Origin: Jiulongibacter sp024742395
Lineage (GTDB): Bacteria; Bacteroidota; Bacteroidia; Cytophagales; Spirosomataceae
Assembly (NCBI GenBank): GCA_965249455.1
Contig: OZ252236.1
Span: forward strand, 1,736,001 to 1,800,000
Direction: 5' to 3'
DNA length: 64,000 nt
Both the position numbers and the translations under genes were made by a program. Below are positions 34,092 through 43,743 of this stretch, piece after piece (position 1 is the stretch's first letter; each line of letters begins with the position of its first letter). The notes under the pieces are model-generated. The model did no database searches. It saw only the letters and a list, made by a program, of their open reading frames with translations, and had not been told where the DNA came from.

Positions 34092-34541
34092 ATGAAAAAT
34101 CTTCAATTACCTTACCTGCTCTTTCTCTTTTTGATCATCTTTATATCTTCCTGTGAGAAAACTGACCCTGAGCCGCCACTGGCTGAGCAAATTATGGGTG
34201 AATACACGGTTGACTATTATTTGGCAGGAACTACCAAAGTGACATTGCCTGCCACCGTCAATGGCATTACAGCTACCGGTACCCTCTCGGTTTCTAAACT
34301 TTCAGAAACAGAAATTAGTGTCCTTTTCACCTTTATACAAACGGCCTCTGATTTTGGTCTCGACAAAAAATCTACGAGTACAGTGCCTTCCATTTCGCTG
34401 TCAAAAAATAGTTCAGGAGAAATCGGCGGACAGGATGCTGATGGCAATACAATCGGTTTCTCAAACGATGAGCTAAGGGTCAAATTCAATGACTCTGATC
34501 CTTCAAGTGTCCTTATTATATACGCTTCACGTTCCAATTGA
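34092..34541 (+). CDS. Small lipoprotein divergent from the TPR-kinase operon (module A)
   Basis: The 149-residue lipoprotein has lipobox ISSC and a mature start CEKTDPEPPLAEQIMGEYTVDYY. The rest is beta-rich (TGTLSVSKLSETEISVLFTF). It is similar to the 61471 lipoprotein (CETKEPELPLADQVQGNYTF… VSKVTDTSLKIVF), which stands beside the other TPR-kinase operon. This pairing suggests it is the regulated output or an envelope partner of the kinase. No enzyme motif is seen. Confidence 0.65.
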   Translation: MKNLQLPYLLFLFLIIFISSCEKTDPEPPLAEQIMGEYTVDYYLAGTTKVTLPATVNGITATGTLSVSKLSETEISVLFTFIQTASDFGLDKKSTSTVPSISLSKNSSGEIGGQDADGNTIGFSNDELRVKFNDSDPSSVLIIYASRSN

Positions 34542-34619
34542 TTAATGATTGATAGTTCAGTTCTTATAAGCAAGAAATGGCTTAGCAGCCTTTTGCTACA
34601 TATCCCTACATATTTAAGA

Positions 34620-36620
34620 ATGAAAAAAGTAATCTACATAATATGTTTTTATTTATCGGGTCTTCCGATTGCCTCAGCAGTTACCGTCACATGGACAGGC
34701 AATGGCGATGGTATAACTTGGGAAGATCCACTAAACTGGAATACGGGTCAAAAGCCAACCACCATGCAGGATGTAGTAATTATCGCAGATTCTGTTAGCA
34801 TGTCTTCTTTGCATACTGTGAATTCTTTAAGGATTGTAGACGGGGCTTTACATATTAGCAGCACTGCACTTTTTCAAACCAACGGTTCCCGCAATACAAA
34901 TCCGTTTTATGCCCTTACATTGGTGAGTAGTTCCTTGTATGTTTCAGGAGAGTATTACATAATAAACTCTCAAAGTGTCATGGCTATTGATGAAAGCAGT
35001 AGGCTAGTTATCGAGTCGGGAGGGCAGATCGATGTAGATGGTGGCTCCGGACAAAACGGGGTTGTCAATTCTGGACTGTTGCATATTAAAAATAACGGAG
35101 CTTTGATAATCAGGAATAAGCAGTGTAACAGAGGGATTCATAACAATGCCCGAGTTTTAAATGAAGGGGGGATTGATATTGGAGGCTCAGGCATTAGTGA
35201 GAGTATATTCAATTATACTGAGGCTAATTTTGACAATTACGGGTCTCTTTATCTGAGAAATGCCGCCAATAGTGCCATTAAAAACTTTGCAGAAGACGCG
35301 GCTTTCTTCAATAATTATTCTTCAGGAATTATCAATGTCAATTCTGTTATAGACAGCAGAGGTAATTTTGGCAATTCAGGTACCATACTCTGTAAGGGTC
35401 AGGAGGAAGACCAATTTCGAATTTTTGAACAAGGATCCTATTTTCAGAATTTTGGACTGATAAAACTCTGTCCTACCAGACTCAGAAGCATCGCTACTTT
35501 TAATGCGTCTTTATTTGTCAATGAGATAGGAGGAAGAATTGAGACCGATGACAGTTGCCCTGCAATTGCCAGCACAGGCTATAAAATTTCAGTATCGGCA
35601 TCTTTTCACAATTATGGAAATATTACACTTCATTTAAATCACTTTTCGTCCGGTTTTGGAATCAGCAGTACTTTTATTAACGATGGAATAGTATCTATTG
35701 CTGATGCAAAAAGCAGTAGTATAACCATAGCCGAAACAGGCTATTTTGAAAACTCCAATTCCGGGCAAATTAACATTGTGGGAGCATTCAATAAAAACTA
35801 CAATACTCATTGGCCTGCAGCCAAAATAGAAGGAGAATTCTTAAACAATGGCAAAATAACAATTTCCAGTACAGACAGTGTGTCCTGGCAGCAAGAGCCG
35901 CTTTCTACTACTTCTAATTTTGGGGTCATTGACCTGAGAAATGCAGGAGCCAGTTTAAAGTTTAATGGAGGAGAATTATTGAATAGGAATTGTGGACTAA
36001 TTGCACTGGATAAGCCGGTGGTCAATACTGCTGGCAATTTTGCTAATGAAGGTATTATCTATGACAGAAACCATAACGTAGAATACGATGATGCCACAAA
36101 CTCCGGTCTCATTTACGAGGATGTGATAGGACTAGCCTCAGAAGGAATTAAAAACTATTTTCCAGTAAGAACCCGAGGATTTAACATAAGCATGCCTGAT
36201 AGCCTCTTTACAACGAAAACATTAAATTCCGGTAGCTCAATAGCCAGCTTTGAGGAGCATCCTGTTTCTTTTCCGCTTGTCTATTTCTGGACGCCCAAAC
36301 CAAATGTGAATATGACAGATAGGTATTATTTTCAGGTAGACGGCGTTTCTGGATGTAACCGCCGATTAGAGCTTAATAGAAAAATTGCACCCCAATGTAA
36401 TTCTTACAAATCAGTAACAGCCAATGGTGCATCAACCGATTTTTTTGACAGGTCAAACTGGGAACGTCAATTAATACCTGGTGTTTGCGAAAATGTCATT
36501 ATAAATAATGCCATGAAATTAGATGCCAGCTATAAAGTTCAATTCAATAAGGTTGATTTTCAGACAGGCTCAATGGTTGAAATAGAGACAGGTGCAGTCT
36601 TAGAAACTTTGGGTCAGTGA
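34620..36620 (+). CDS. Large secreted repeat protein, probably beta-helical (second copy)
   Basis: The protein has 666 residues from the ATG at 34620, whose signal peptide is MKKVIYIICFYLSGLPIASA; the frame is open 75 bases further but without a signal. An N-terminal module (VTVTWTGNGDGITWEDPLNWNTGQKPTTMQDVVII) is followed by degenerate N-G-rich repeats (FDNYGSLYL, FLNNGKITI). A closing module (ASTDFFDRSNWERQLIPGVCENVIINN) ends in ALETLGQ. The arrangement matches the 3849 protein closely enough to be a paralogue. Secreted, adhesin-like; function unknown. Confidence 0.68.
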   Translation: MKKVIYIICFYLSGLPIASAVTVTWTGNGDGITWEDPLNWNTGQKPTTMQDVVIIADSVSMSSLHTVNSLRIVDGALHISSTALFQTNGSRNTNPFYALTLVSSSLYVSGEYYIINSQSVMAIDESSRLVIESGGQIDVDGGSGQNGVVNSGLLHIKNNGALIIRNKQCNRGIHNNARVLNEGGIDIGGSGISESIFNYTEANFDNYGSLYLRNAANSAIKNFAEDAAFFNNYSSGIINVNSVIDSRGNFGNSGTILCKGQEEDQFRIFEQGSYFQNFGLIKLCPTRLRSIATFNASLFVNEIGGRIETDDSCPAIASTGYKISVSASFHNYGNITLHLNHFSSGFGISSTFINDGIVSIADAKSSSITIAETGYFENSNSGQINIVGAFNKNYNTHWPAAKIEGEFLNNGKITISSTDSVSWQQEPLSTTSNFGVIDLRNAGASLKFNGGELLNRNCGLIALDKPVVNTAGNFANEGIIYDRNHNVEYDDATNSGLIYEDVIGLASEGIKNYFPVRTRGFNISMPDSLFTTKTLNSGSSIASFEEHPVSFPLVYFWTPKPNVNMTDRYYFQVDGVSGCNRRLELNRKIAPQCNSYKSVTANGASTDFFDRSNWERQLIPGVCENVIINNAMKLDASYKVQFNKVDFQTGSMVEIETGAVLETLGQ

Positions 36621-36688
36621 AAAACTTAATTGCATCTTTTTAATCCATACTGAGCAAACTTTTGTCGGGAGCGGCAGAAATACTCGCT

Positions 36689-37033
36689 TTATCTTGGCTT
36701 TGAAACAGCTTTTTGCGGGTTTTCTTCCATTTTGGCTTGCTCACGCTGTTGATACCGAAAATATGTAATTGCACTAAGCAGTAGAAGGCTTAGGACTAAA
36801 AACCAATTCATCTTCACGATTGTAGCTGACTCTAAAGCATAAGCCATAAAAAGAGAAGAAGTGAAAGCGATTATGGCAAAAGAAACGCCCCACATAAAAA
36901 CGATGGCACCCCCGGCAAGCATTTGACCTTTGCCGGCTCCTAAAATACCGGCAGCATAAATACCGACCATAAAAAAGACAAGAGTCATTAAAAGGAAAAA
37001 GACAAGACTTGCTGGTTTAATTAGTTTTTTCAT
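36689..37033 (-). CDS. Membrane protein of unknown function
   Basis: The 114-residue protein from the ATG at 37033 (or 117 from 37042) has three predicted membrane helices: LVFFLLMTLVFFMVGIYAAG, LAGGAIVFMWGVSFAIIAF with LFMAYAL, and WFLVLSLLLLSAITYF. It ends with a charged tail (QREQAKMEENPQKAVSKPR). I do not recognise the family. It converges on the secreted repeat-protein gene and has no operon partner. Confidence 0.55.
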   Translation of the reverse strand: MKKLIKPASLVFFLLMTLVFFMVGIYAAGILGAGKGQMLAGGAIVFMWGVSFAIIAFTSSLFMAYALESATIVKMNWFLVLSLLLLSAITYFRYQQREQAKMEENPQKAVSKPR

Positions 37034-37197
37034 GGGATACAATTCTTTCCTTCAATTTACTATTTAAAAAGGAAAATAGTAAACCATATGGCCTATGCAT
37101 AAAATGTCCGGCATTTTCTCATAGTAGTTTTAGATGTAGAACTTGTTAAAATAGGAGAGAAATTACCTGTCATTTAACAATCTGGACTGAAAAAACA

Positions 37198-37227
37198 TTG
37201 ACCTTAAATCAGATAGCTTTAAATTTG
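37198..37227 (+). promoter_or_regulatory. Bacteroidota-type promoter upstream of the sugar dehydrogenase
   Basis: TTG (37198-37200), 19 bases, then TAAATTTG (37220-37227) fit TTG-N19-TAnnTTTG. The expected start site near 37232 gives a leader of about 100 bases before the TTG start codon at 37333. Confidence 0.6.
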
Positions 37228-37332
37228 AAAAAGTGCCTGAGATAGGTTTACGTCAGTAGATTCTGCGTAAACTTCTCATAAGAAAGCGAAGAAAAAGCAA
37301 TTATAGCCTCTATTATTAAATCGAATTTAGCC

Positions 37333-38517
37333 TTGAAATCTTTAAAAATAACAAGCGTACTACTGGCCGCTGTTTATTTATTTGCTTGCCAGAGCAATAT
37401 CATAGAAGTACCCGATTCACCTTTTGCAATCAGCAACGATTCCTACACTGTAGAGACCAATGCGGATGGCTTTGTCATACCTTATGGAATAGCCATTTTA
37501 GGAGAGGAAGAATATTTCATTACCGATAGGGTGGGTAAAATGTTTTATTTCAAAGAAGGAGCTTTAACTGAAATTAGCGGAATGCCAGAAGTAGTGACAT
37601 TTGGTACTCCGGGACTACCCGCCATCATGCATGGGGGGCTTATGGATATAAGTCTTCATCCCAATTATGCAACAAATTCCTGGCTGTATATCTCTTACCT
37701 TGATGCTGCGGATGGCCTTGCAAAAGTTTCAAGGTTAAAGGTCAGGAATAATGAGGTTACCGAATTTCAAAACTTATTCTCTACCCGGCGGGACAACTAC
37801 TCAGGCAATGGAATGAGGATAGAATGGGAAGATGACAGTCATTTCTTTCTCAATATTGGGAATTCAGATTTCTCTACCAGTACCTCACCGGTGCTTTATG
37901 CTCAAGACCTGAATGACGATGCAGGAAAAATTCATCGCTTAATGGAAGATGGAGGTATTCCAGATGACAATCCAATATTTGAAGGCTTTTCAGTGCCTGG
38001 CAGTATCTGGAGTTATGGTCATAGAGATGTTCAGGGTTTGTTTTTTGAAAAATCAACGCACACTCTTTTCGGATTGGAGCATGGCCCTAAAGGTGGTGAT
38101 GAATTCAATATTATTGAAAAAGGCAAAAACTATGGCTGGCCTCTCTTTTCAAACGGTATAAATTATGATGGTGCCTGGGTTTCCATGATTACGGAAGATT
38201 CGGCCGCTCAGTTTACGGTTTTTCCCGAATATTATTGGACCGTTCCTACTTATGACGGAGGCCAGGCCATAGCTCCTGCCTGCCTGCTGAAAGTTAGTGG
38301 AAGTACTATTGCAGAATGGAATGATCTATTCCTAATAGGTTCTTTAGCGTACAGAAGACTTATGAAATACAATAGAGATTCTGACGAAACTTTTGGACTG
38401 GCAATTGAAGGAAGAGTTAGGACGATCAAGCAATTACCAAACGGCGACATCATAGCTCTAATAGAGCGAAGCGATCTTCGTGAAGCCAACGGTAAGGTAG
38501 TGAGGATTAGCGGATAA
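37333..38517 (+). CDS. PQQ-dependent sugar dehydrogenase-like lipoprotein (Gdh/YliI type)
   Basis: The 394-residue protein starts at a TTG and has a lipobox (AVYLFAC). The beta-propeller signature of soluble aldose sugar dehydrogenases is clear: IPYGIAIL near the start, MHGGLMDISLHPNY, GNGMRIEWEDDSHFFLNIG, YAQDLNDDAGKIHRLMEDGGIPDDNPIF, SYGHRDVQGLFF, FGLEHGPKGGDEFNII and KNYGWPLFSNG. These enzymes oxidise sugars in the periplasm using PQQ. PQQ synthesis genes are not in the window. Substrate unknown. Confidence 0.82.
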   Translation: MKSLKITSVLLAAVYLFACQSNIIEVPDSPFAISNDSYTVETNADGFVIPYGIAILGEEEYFITDRVGKMFYFKEGALTEISGMPEVVTFGTPGLPAIMHGGLMDISLHPNYATNSWLYISYLDAADGLAKVSRLKVRNNEVTEFQNLFSTRRDNYSGNGMRIEWEDDSHFFLNIGNSDFSTSTSPVLYAQDLNDDAGKIHRLMEDGGIPDDNPIFEGFSVPGSIWSYGHRDVQGLFFEKSTHTLFGLEHGPKGGDEFNIIEKGKNYGWPLFSNGINYDGAWVSMITEDSAAQFTVFPEYYWTVPTYDGGQAIAPACLLKVSGSTIAEWNDLFLIGSLAYRRLMKYNRDSDETFGLAIEGRVRTIKQLPNGDIIALIERSDLREANGKVVRISG

Positions 38518-38783
38518 TTATTAGAAGACAGTGGGTACTATCAGGTTTTAACTCATAAAGAACAGGAAGCTTAGCGAGAGTAAGTGGAGTGGAATGTGGA
38601 CTGGAATCTAAATTTGTGTCGTACAGATTGAATGAGTGCTCTCAGGTTATCAAGTACCCGGTACCGGTAAGGTAAGTATAAGAGGAGGCTTTCTAAGTGT
38701 TTTTCCCGCAATCAAAGGTGCGTATGTGTGATCTTGCCGAAATTTCTTTATTTTCAAACCTGCTTAACAGAACCTGACTAATA

Positions 38784-39425
38784 ATGACAATTGCACTTAT
38801 AGATGATCACGAATTAATTCTCGAAAGTCTATCGCTCCTTTTGAATAAAATGGAAGAGGTGAGTTCTGTTACCTGTTTTGAAAATCCTGAGAAAGCTCTG
38901 GAAGCCTGTAAGGTTGAAAATTTTGATCTGATTATCACAGATTATAATATGCCTGAAATGACCGGAAGCACTTTCACATTGAAACTCAGAAAAGAAAAGC
39001 CGAAATCAAAAGTCTTGATGCTAACGGTGGCAGAGGATTACGAGACCATAAAGGAGGGTTTTCAGGCGGGTATCTTAGGTTATGTGATGAAAAAGGCTTC
39101 TAAATCTGAACTAAGAGAGGCTATTGTAACGGTTTCAGAGGGTAAGCGATTTGTAAGTGAATCTGTGCTTACAGAATTACTTAACCCCTCTGTGGCTAAA
39201 GAAAACTTTCTGGAAGTGCACAATGAAACCAAGGCCTTGACGAGTCGCGAAATTGATGTGGTGGAGCTTATTGGCAGGGAAATGTCAACCAAAGAGATAG
39301 CAGACGAGCTTTTTGTGAGCATAGCTACCGTAGAGAAACACCGTCATAATGTGTTAAAAAAGTTAGGAGTAAAAAACTCAATAGGGATTCTTAAATATGC
39401 CATGCAACATAAGTTAATTGGCTAA
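38784..39425 (+). CDS. NarL/FixJ-type response regulator (convergent pair)
   Basis: The 213-residue protein has a receiver domain (IDDHELILESL; phospho-acceptor Asp53 in LIITDYNMPEM; KASKS) and a LuxR-type helix-turn-helix (LTSREIDVVELIGREMSTKEIADELFVSIATVEKHRHNVLKKLGVKNSIGILKYAM). It runs tail-to-tail with the histidine kinase on the other strand, the two stops overlapping by 12 bases. The kinase belongs to the class that normally pairs with NarL-type regulators, so they are probably cognate. Confidence 0.88.
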   Translation: MTIALIDDHELILESLSLLLNKMEEVSSVTCFENPEKALEACKVENFDLIITDYNMPEMTGSTFTLKLRKEKPKSKVLMLTVAEDYETIKEGFQAGILGYVMKKASKSELREAIVTVSEGKRFVSESVLTELLNPSVAKENFLEVHNETKALTSREIDVVELIGREMSTKEIADELFVSIATVEKHRHNVLKKLGVKNSIGILKYAMQHKLIG

Positions 39426-41225
39426 GGGTATGCTGATGGATACCTTAAAGCCCTCATGCCTGTCAAAACTTATTTTACCTCCATATTTCTCAACTTTGGT
39501 TTCCATACTTTTGAGGCCAATTCCGGCCTTGGCTGTGACAGATTCTATATTGCTGCCATTGTCATTAAAGACTAACAGAAGTTCCTTTTTTACAGTTAAT
39601 AGCAGTTTGACCTCCGTGGCATTGGCATGTTTTTTAGTATTGGTACATAGCTCCAGCACCATTTGGAAAATATGATATTGTAAGGCTTTATCTATTGTAT
39701 TTACCTTGTCAGAAACCTTACACTCAAAATGTGTTTTTGATTGTTTGTTGAGATTAATGAACAGGTTTTCAATAGCTTTTTTTAGTCCTAAATCCAGAAA
39801 TTCGAGTGGTCGTAGATTGTGAGCGATGAACCTGACTTCTTCGTATAGTTTTTCTAAATCCTTTACTACAGAATTGTATACTATAGATTCTATTTCGGCT
39901 TCGTTGGCTTCAATTTTCCATTTTAAGGCCGTGATTTTAGTGGCAACACTGTCGTGGAGTTCGCGAGACATACGCTGCTGCTCCAGCATTTTACCGGTAT
40001 TTAGAGCTTCCTCCACATCTTTATTTCTTTTGGAAAGTAACTCGTTTAATGTTCGGAGTTTACGGGAGTTACTGTTTAGGTACAAACTGATCAGAATTCC
40101 AATAAGTAAAGCTGAGGCCAAGGCCCAGATCAAATATTGCAGTTGCTTATTTTCTAAATCTGCTATTCGGTTTTGCTGTTGCTCAAAGGCGTATTGGCTT
40201 TCCAGTTCGGCATATCGTTCATTTACCTCTTTTCTTTTCAGGCTGTCTTCCAGCACATTGTAAAGCTCTAAGGTTTCAAGGGCTTTACTGTCTAGTCCGG
40301 CGGTTTTATACACCTGATACAAATCGTAGTATCCACGGTTTAAGAACTCCAGATACCCCATTGATTTAGCTGCATTTATGGCGTCTTCCTGGTACAAAAC
40401 AGCCAGATTATAATTTTCCTTTGCTAAAGCGTTCGTAGCATAATCTGTATAGATATTGTACTGAACAAAGTAATTGGGTATTCTTTTGGCGTGTTCAAGG
40501 GCTTTGGCTCTGTATTCTTCAGATAAGCGTTCTTCGCCCAGTAAATGATATACTTTAGCCTGGCCTTGCAGATTATTAGGTATTTGGTTTTCTATTAAAC
40601 TATTGGTTAACAAGGCTTCAGCTCTTTTATAAAATCGCAAAGCTTTTAAATAGTCTTCTTTTGACTTTGCCTCATAAAGAGCGTCATCTGCATAAAAGTC
40701 TAAAATCCATATAGCATGGCTACTGTTTTTAAGTTGGAGGGCAGCTGGTTCGGCTTCTTTGAAAAGCTTAAGGCATTCAGGCTTATTGCCGCTGTTAAGC
40801 ATCACAAAACCGAGCAAAATTTTGGTGTAAACAATATGCTCAGGTGAGGCCTTATTTTTCTCCATTATCCTGAGTGCTTGATGATAATATTCTATGGCCT
40901 GCTGGTAGTCGCCTTTTTTGTCGTATTTCTTGCCTAATGCCCGTAAATAGAGGGCTTCGGCAATGGGCCATTTACTTTTGGACTGGGCAACTCTAAACTG
41001 TTCAAGCCGGGCATCGGCCAGTGTGTCTCCTCCAAAAATACTTTTCTCACAGAGGTCATTGTAGTAAAACATTAATAAAGTATCTCTGGCAATACTGGCG
41101 GGCTGTTTTTCAAGAATTTTTATTGCATGTACCAGTGAATCGCGTCGCAAGCCCGTTTCGGCATTTGCAGAAACGGTGGCCACGATGATCGCTATTCCGA
41201 GTAGTATTTTTGTGTTAATACGCAT
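39414..41225 (-). CDS. NarX-type (HisKA_3) histidine kinase with extracytoplasmic TPR domain
   Basis: The protein has 603 residues from the ATG at 41225 (signal peptide MRINTKILLGIAIIVATVSANAE); the frame is open 81 bases further without a signal. A TPR region (DKKGDYQQAIEYYHQALRIMEK and others), a coiled coil, one membrane helix (YLIWALASALLIGILISLYL), the H-box MSRELHDSVATKI with His424, and a HATPase (CTNTKKHANATEV, NDNGSNI, GIGLKSM) follow. It converges with its probable regulator at 38784, overlapping by 12 bases. Confidence 0.88.
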   Translation of the reverse strand: MRINTKILLGIAIIVATVSANAETGLRRDSLVHAIKILEKQPASIARDTLLMFYYNDLCEKSIFGGDTLADARLEQFRVAQSKSKWPIAEALYLRALGKKYDKKGDYQQAIEYYHQALRIMEKNKASPEHIVYTKILLGFVMLNSGNKPECLKLFKEAEPAALQLKNSSHAIWILDFYADDALYEAKSKEDYLKALRFYKRAEALLTNSLIENQIPNNLQGQAKVYHLLGEERLSEEYRAKALEHAKRIPNYFVQYNIYTDYATNALAKENYNLAVLYQEDAINAAKSMGYLEFLNRGYYDLYQVYKTAGLDSKALETLELYNVLEDSLKRKEVNERYAELESQYAFEQQQNRIADLENKQLQYLIWALASALLIGILISLYLNSNSRKLRTLNELLSKRNKDVEEALNTGKMLEQQRMSRELHDSVATKITALKWKIEANEAEIESIVYNSVVKDLEKLYEEVRFIAHNLRPLEFLDLGLKKAIENLFINLNKQSKTHFECKVSDKVNTIDKALQYHIFQMVLELCTNTKKHANATEVKLLLTVKKELLLVFNDNGSNIESVTAKAGIGLKSMETKVEKYGGKISFDRHEGFKVSISIPLAN

Positions 41226-41307
41226 TATTTCAAGGAAGTTGAAGATTCTCCTTTCAAATTCAAAGTATCCTGCGAAGCAATATGATACCGGTGGCCTAAA
41301 ATTCATA

Positions 41308-41337
41308 CTTTCATGTAGGCCTTTTCATGGTTTTCAT
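41308..41337 (+). promoter_or_regulatory. Three TTTCATG direct repeats upstream of 41398
   Basis: TTTCATG occurs at 41308-41314, 41322-41328 and 41331-41337, 14 and 9 bases apart. LytTR regulators bind short direct repeats, so these are candidates for a LytTR site; a LytTR gene lies downstream. Confidence 0.35.
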
Positions 41338-41397
41338 GTATTTCAACTTATGGGCAATTCAAAGAGATTTGAATCACTTATTTCCTGCGGAATTGCC

Positions 41398-43335
41398 ATG
41401 AAAAAAATCTTATACCTTTTATTAGTTCATTGTGTCTTACAGGCAGAAGCTCAGAATATACGCTATGTAAAACCAGTAGCCGCTGGTAGTGGTGATGGCT
41501 CATCCTGGGCCAATGCCAGTGCCAGTATTCAAGATATGTTAAATATGGCTTCAGTAGAGGAGGTTTGGGTGGCTAAGGGAAAATATAAACCATCTGCTTA
41601 TCCTACAGGCTGTACTACTTGCTCGAGCTCAAGAGATTACGCTTTCTTTTTGCCGGCTAATACGAAATTAATTGGTGGTTTTGGTGGTACAGAAACCACT
41701 ATTGCACAAAGAGACATTGCCTTAAACGAAACAATTCTGGATGGGGATATTGGTGTAATTGGCGTAGAAACAGATAATGTATACCATGTTTTACTTTCTG
41801 CTTTTAGTTTTGGAGAAACCGTGTCTGTTGAAGTAGATGGCTTCACAATTAAAGGTGGTTATGGAAAAAATGCTTCGGGTTCAGTTTCTGTCAATTCAGT
41901 GAGTATTTCGCGGGTTTCCGGTTCCGGTGCTTTATTTTATTATGGAAACAAAACAGTGAAGAACTGTCTTTTTACCAATAACAAAGGAAGTGGTGTTGGC
42001 GGAGCTGTTTATGCCATGAATAATTCTACTACAACTGCCACGTTTGAAAGTTCTCAATTTCTTTCGAACGAAGCAGCAAACGGCGGCGGAGTTTATGTTT
42101 TTTCCGGTACAGGCAATTTTACGAATTGCGATTTTAACGGAAATAGTGCGACAAGCAATTCTGGTGCTTTAGGTACGAATTTCACCTATGCCACAAACAT
42201 TAATAACTGTACTTTCCTTCAGAATACGGCCGTAATGAACGGAGGGGCTATACTTTTTGATATCTCCAATGGTCATATTTCAAACAGTACTTTTGAATCA
42301 AACACGGCCTCTAATCATGGAGGAGCCATTTATAATGAACGCACAGACTTATTGTTGGAAACGAGCCATTTTAAAAGCAATTCATCCAAACAAGGAGGGG
42401 CAATAGAGCTCTTTTATGATGACGCTATTATCAGGAAAAACTTTTTCGAAAGTAATAGTACTACCCAGTACACAGGAGGAGCCATTCACACTTCCAGTTC
42501 TGAATCAGAAATTAATCAGAATGTTTTTTATGATAATTATGGTTTTGTAGGAGGAGGGGCCCTGGGGCTTGGAGGGGACGTTCAGCTGCATAGTAATTTA
42601 TTTTATGCTAATAACGCCAAGTACTGGGGTGGGGCCATTTTCTTTTTTTCGGGTAGTACATTCAGGACAATTAAAAACAATACTTTCGTTAAAAACTCCT
42701 CTACAAGCTCGGGTGGAGCCGTTTATACACATTCAGGAGATACGCATTTCTACCAGAATATCTTTTGGCAGAATGGTATAAATGGGAATGTGGCACACGC
42801 CAATGCCGATTATTACAATTACCAAGGCGTCAATTTGTTTAAGAATAACGCTTTGCAAATGACTTCCTCAGGCTATGTGGTAAGCAATACGGGTGTAAGG
42901 CATATCGGAGCAGGAGCGGCAGGAAATACTTTTGCCACGGACCCTTTATTTAAAGACGATTCTGATCCGGACGGCCCCGATAACCTTTTCCGGAATTCTG
43001 ATGATGGTTTTCAATTGCTTGGTACAAGTCCGTTTAAGAATGCCTCTTCTATAAACCCGCCCATTGAAGATATTACAGGAGCTAGCAGAGACGATCAGCC
43101 CGATTGGGGAGCTTATGAGTTTGGTGCTTCCAATTGTCCTGAGACATTGGCCGTAACAGGGCCCGTTAATACAGACCAAAAGGCCAATCTCAGCATATCT
43201 ACAGGTTTACCGAATACTATCATTTCTGCGAGTTCTGTTACCTATCAGGCCGGAAATTACATTCAGCTGAATCCGGGTTTTAGTACTGGGGTAAATGCTG
43301 TTTTTGTGACTCGATTATTGGGAGGTTGTCAGTAA
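41398..43335 (+). CDS. Secreted polymorphic beta-helix protein with Cys-ended C-terminal stack domain
   Basis: The protein has 645 residues from the ATG at 41398 (signal peptide MKKILYLLLVHCVLQAEAQ); the frame is open to 41176 without signal character. An N-terminal DUF1565-like part (IRYVKPVAAGSGDGSSWANAS) is followed by GGAIY- and GGGVY-type repeats as in polymorphic outer-membrane proteins. Then comes DQPDWGAYEFG, and a C-terminal module containing VTYQAGNYIQLNPGFSTGVNAVFVTRLLGGC. That end resembles the '3-coathanger stack' domain. It is surface-exposed or secreted. A LytTR gene lies 88 bases downstream. Confidence 0.72.
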   Translation: MKKILYLLLVHCVLQAEAQNIRYVKPVAAGSGDGSSWANASASIQDMLNMASVEEVWVAKGKYKPSAYPTGCTTCSSSRDYAFFLPANTKLIGGFGGTETTIAQRDIALNETILDGDIGVIGVETDNVYHVLLSAFSFGETVSVEVDGFTIKGGYGKNASGSVSVNSVSISRVSGSGALFYYGNKTVKNCLFTNNKGSGVGGAVYAMNNSTTTATFESSQFLSNEAANGGGVYVFSGTGNFTNCDFNGNSATSNSGALGTNFTYATNINNCTFLQNTAVMNGGAILFDISNGHISNSTFESNTASNHGGAIYNERTDLLLETSHFKSNSSKQGGAIELFYDDAIIRKNFFESNSTTQYTGGAIHTSSSESEINQNVFYDNYGFVGGGALGLGGDVQLHSNLFYANNAKYWGGAIFFFSGSTFRTIKNNTFVKNSSTSSGGAVYTHSGDTHFYQNIFWQNGINGNVAHANADYYNYQGVNLFKNNALQMTSSGYVVSNTGVRHIGAGAAGNTFATDPLFKDDSDPDGPDNLFRNSDDGFQLLGTSPFKNASSINPPIEDITGASRDDQPDWGAYEFGASNCPETLAVTGPVNTDQKANLSISTGLPNTIISASSVTYQAGNYIQLNPGFSTGVNAVFVTRLLGGCQ

Positions 43336-43423
43336 TCTACTTGTTTTTCAGTATCGAAAATCAATGTTTTCCACTATTTACTTCCGACGGCTCTTTGACC
43401 AATTTTATACCAAATAAAAGTCC

Positions 43424-43741
43424 ATGAAAAATCAAGAAATCAATGTAGGAGGAAGAAGAGCAGTGAAGCCAGGGAACGTTATCCTTTTTGAAGGTGACGC
43501 TAACTATTCACATGTTCACCTCAAAAACGGTTCTAAAATAACGGTTGCTACCACTTTGAAAAGACTGGAAGAGCGATTTAGACCATTTAATTTTTATCGG
43601 TCACATAAAAAGTATCTGATAAATATCAGAGAGGTGCAATGCTGTGAAAACTACGAAGTAGAATTAAAAAATAATCATCTGGCTCTCGTTTCCAGACGGA
43701 AGAAAGATGAATTGGTTAGAATATTAATTAAGTCGCGATAA
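43424..43741 (+). CDS. LytTR-domain-only DNA-binding protein
   Basis: The 105-residue product consists of a LytTR domain alone (VILFEGDANYSHVHLKNGSKITVATTLKRLEERFRPFNFYRSHKKYLINIREV…LALVSRRKKDEL), with no receiver domain. It ends 2 bases before the ATG of the metalloprotease at 43744, so the two genes are one operon. A second LytTR-only protein of the same type is at 54949. No phosphorylation site is present, so activity must be set by expression or a partner. Confidence 0.85.
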   Translation: MKNQEINVGGRRAVKPGNVILFEGDANYSHVHLKNGSKITVATTLKRLEERFRPFNFYRSHKKYLINIREVQCCENYEVELKNNHLALVSRRKKDELVRILIKSR

Positions 43742-43743
43742 AG

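Noticed and set aside
39826..40263. 145-codon plus-strand frame inside the NarX-type kinase gene
   Set aside because: Serine- and leucine-rich translation typical of antisense reading; the minus-strand kinase has complete motifs.
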